NCBI GenBank assembly: GCA_009783065.1 | Contig: WRHV01000018.1 | Span: forward strand, 1-18,205 | Source of the DNA: Betaproteobacteria bacterium | Lineage (GTDB): Bacteria > Pseudomonadota > Gammaproteobacteria > Burkholderiales > Burkholderiaceae | Direction of reading: 5' to 3' | Length of the DNA stretch: 18,205 bases | Shown: positions 17,399 through 18,205 of the stretch, piece by piece | How positions within the stretch are numbered: position 1 is the stretch's first letter | How the letters are laid out: each line of letters opens with the position of its first letter | The notes under the pieces: model-generated | Seen by the model: the letters and a program-made list of their open reading frames with translations, nothing else | Databases searched by the model: none | Told to the model about the DNA's origin: nothing | Position numbers and translations under genes: made by a program

Positions 17399-18205
17399 AT
17401 GAAAACGGTTACCAACGAGACCGTAACCTGTTTAAAACAAGAACAGATAAGATTGACTAATTTGCCGGTTATGTTGGCAGCACTGCTTTGTCTGGTGCTG
17501 GCAGGTTGTTCAACTGTACCTAAATCATCCGGAAAACATTCTCCTGGAAAGGCTTCCGAGGTAACGGGGGGAACCAGCTCAAAAATGCCCAAGGCAGGGT
17601 CTGGGCGTGGCGGATACTATCAGGATGATGGTCCGATGGAATATACGCCGGAAGATCTCCAAAACACACCAGATGCCATTCCTCGCGTAGAGCCTTATGC
17701 ACGCGGCCCCAACAAACCTTATACTGTATTTGGCAAAACCTATGTGCCCGTAACCGATAACAGATCCTACAAGAAAAAGGGGTTTGGCAGCTGGTATGGC
17801 AAGAAATTTCACGGTAATAAAACCTCTTCGGGTGAAGTCTACGATATGTTCAAAATGACGGCGGCACATCCGACATTGCCCATTCCCTCTTATGCACGTG
17901 TGACCAATGTGAGTACAGGCAAGCAGGTTATTGTCAGAATAAATGACCGGGGACCATTCCATTCTGACCGGATTATCGATCTTTCCTATACAGCGGCTTT
18001 AAAGCTGGAATATCTGAATCAGGGCAGCACGTTAGTTGAGGTGGAGCATCTTTCACCGGATGAAATTGAACGTATCAATTTGGCCAGAGCACAGAACCCG
18101 AAACCGGCACAGCAGAGTACGCAGCAGATCGCGCTCGTCAAACAGGAAAATGTAAAACCAGCTATTATTCCGGCGGCAATATCTGTCGGCACGGTCGAGA
18201 AAGTC
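17399..18205 (+). CDS. rlpA: RlpA-like septal ring lytic transglycosylase lipoprotein, 3' partial
   Basis: The frame opens at an ATG at 17399 (AAGGA 11 bases upstream) and runs without a stop through the window's last base, giving 269 codons. A signal sequence ends in the lipobox LAGC (Cys37), so the protein is a lipoprotein, probably of the outer membrane; the 36 residues before that Cys are longer than usual, and a start at Met25 would leave too short a signal. After a Gly/Ser-rich linker comes the double-psi beta-barrel typical of RlpA: FGSWYGKKFHG, KTSSGEVYDM, MTAAHPTLP, ARVTNVSTGK, VRINDRGPF and IIDLSYTAA. RlpA enzymes cleave glycan strands lacking stem peptides and often end in a SPOR domain, which here would lie beyond the edge. 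It follows rodA by 83 bases, the usual order in this cluster. Confidence 0.93.
   Translation, partial: MKTVTNETVTCLKQEQIRLTNLPVMLAALLCLVLAGCSTVPKSSGKHSPGKASEVTGGTSSKMPKAGSGRGGYYQDDGPMEYTPEDLQNTPDAIPRVEPYARGPNKPYTVFGKTYVPVTDNRSYKKKGFGSWYGKKFHGNKTSSGEVYDMFKMTAAHPTLPIPSYARVTNVSTGKQVIVRINDRGPFHSDRIIDLSYTAALKLEYLNQGSTLVEVEHLSPDEIERINLARAQNPKPAQQSTQQIALVKQENVKPAIIPAAISVGTVEKV

Overview
The window looks like a chromosomal segment of a betaproteobacterium, most likely Burkholderiales and plausibly Oxalobacteraceae. This is inferred from the gatCAB operon lying divergently from mreB-mreC-mreD-mrdA-rodA-rlpA, from beta-type protein sequences, and from a base composition that looks below 50% GC by eye. 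No tRNA, rRNA, CRISPR array, insertion sequence, attachment site or replication origin was seen.

Left part (1-4700), accessory-looking. It opens inside a large repetitive secreted protein whose 5' end lies outside the window. That protein has about a dozen repeats of 28-35 residues, probably a beta-helix, and a C-terminal region resembling a type I secretion signal. A strong, probably bidirectional terminator separates it from a convergent small alpha/beta hydrolase on the minus strand. After a 348-base AT-rich spacer come two tandem paralogous genes for tiny exported Ala/Lys/Glu-rich proteins, a strong terminator, and an exported DUF192 protein.

Middle (4711-11294). A 1085-residue membrane-bound c-di-GMP protein (periplasmic sensor, two PAS, GGDEF, EAL) converges on the minus-strand operon gatC-gatA-gatB. 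That operon encodes the amidotransferase that makes Gln-tRNA(Gln) and/or Asn-tRNA(Asn) from mischarged precursors.

Right part (11528-18205). After a 233-base divergent intergenic region comes the rod-shape and elongation cluster: mreB (actin-like scaffold), mreC and mreD (membrane linkers), mrdA (PBP2 transpeptidase), rodA (SEDS glycosyltransferase) and rlpA (septal-ring lipoprotein, cut by the right edge). The 4-base ATGA overlaps mreC/mreD and mrdA/rodA indicate coupled translation. These proteins together form the elongasome that inserts peptidoglycan along the side wall.

The least ordinary parts are the type I-secreted repeat protein, the tandem Ala/Lys-rich peptides whose 3' ends are identical while their 5' ends have diverged, and several overlapping or paired inverted repeats in the intergenic regions of the left half. 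I found no clear evidence for a wholly new multi-gene system.
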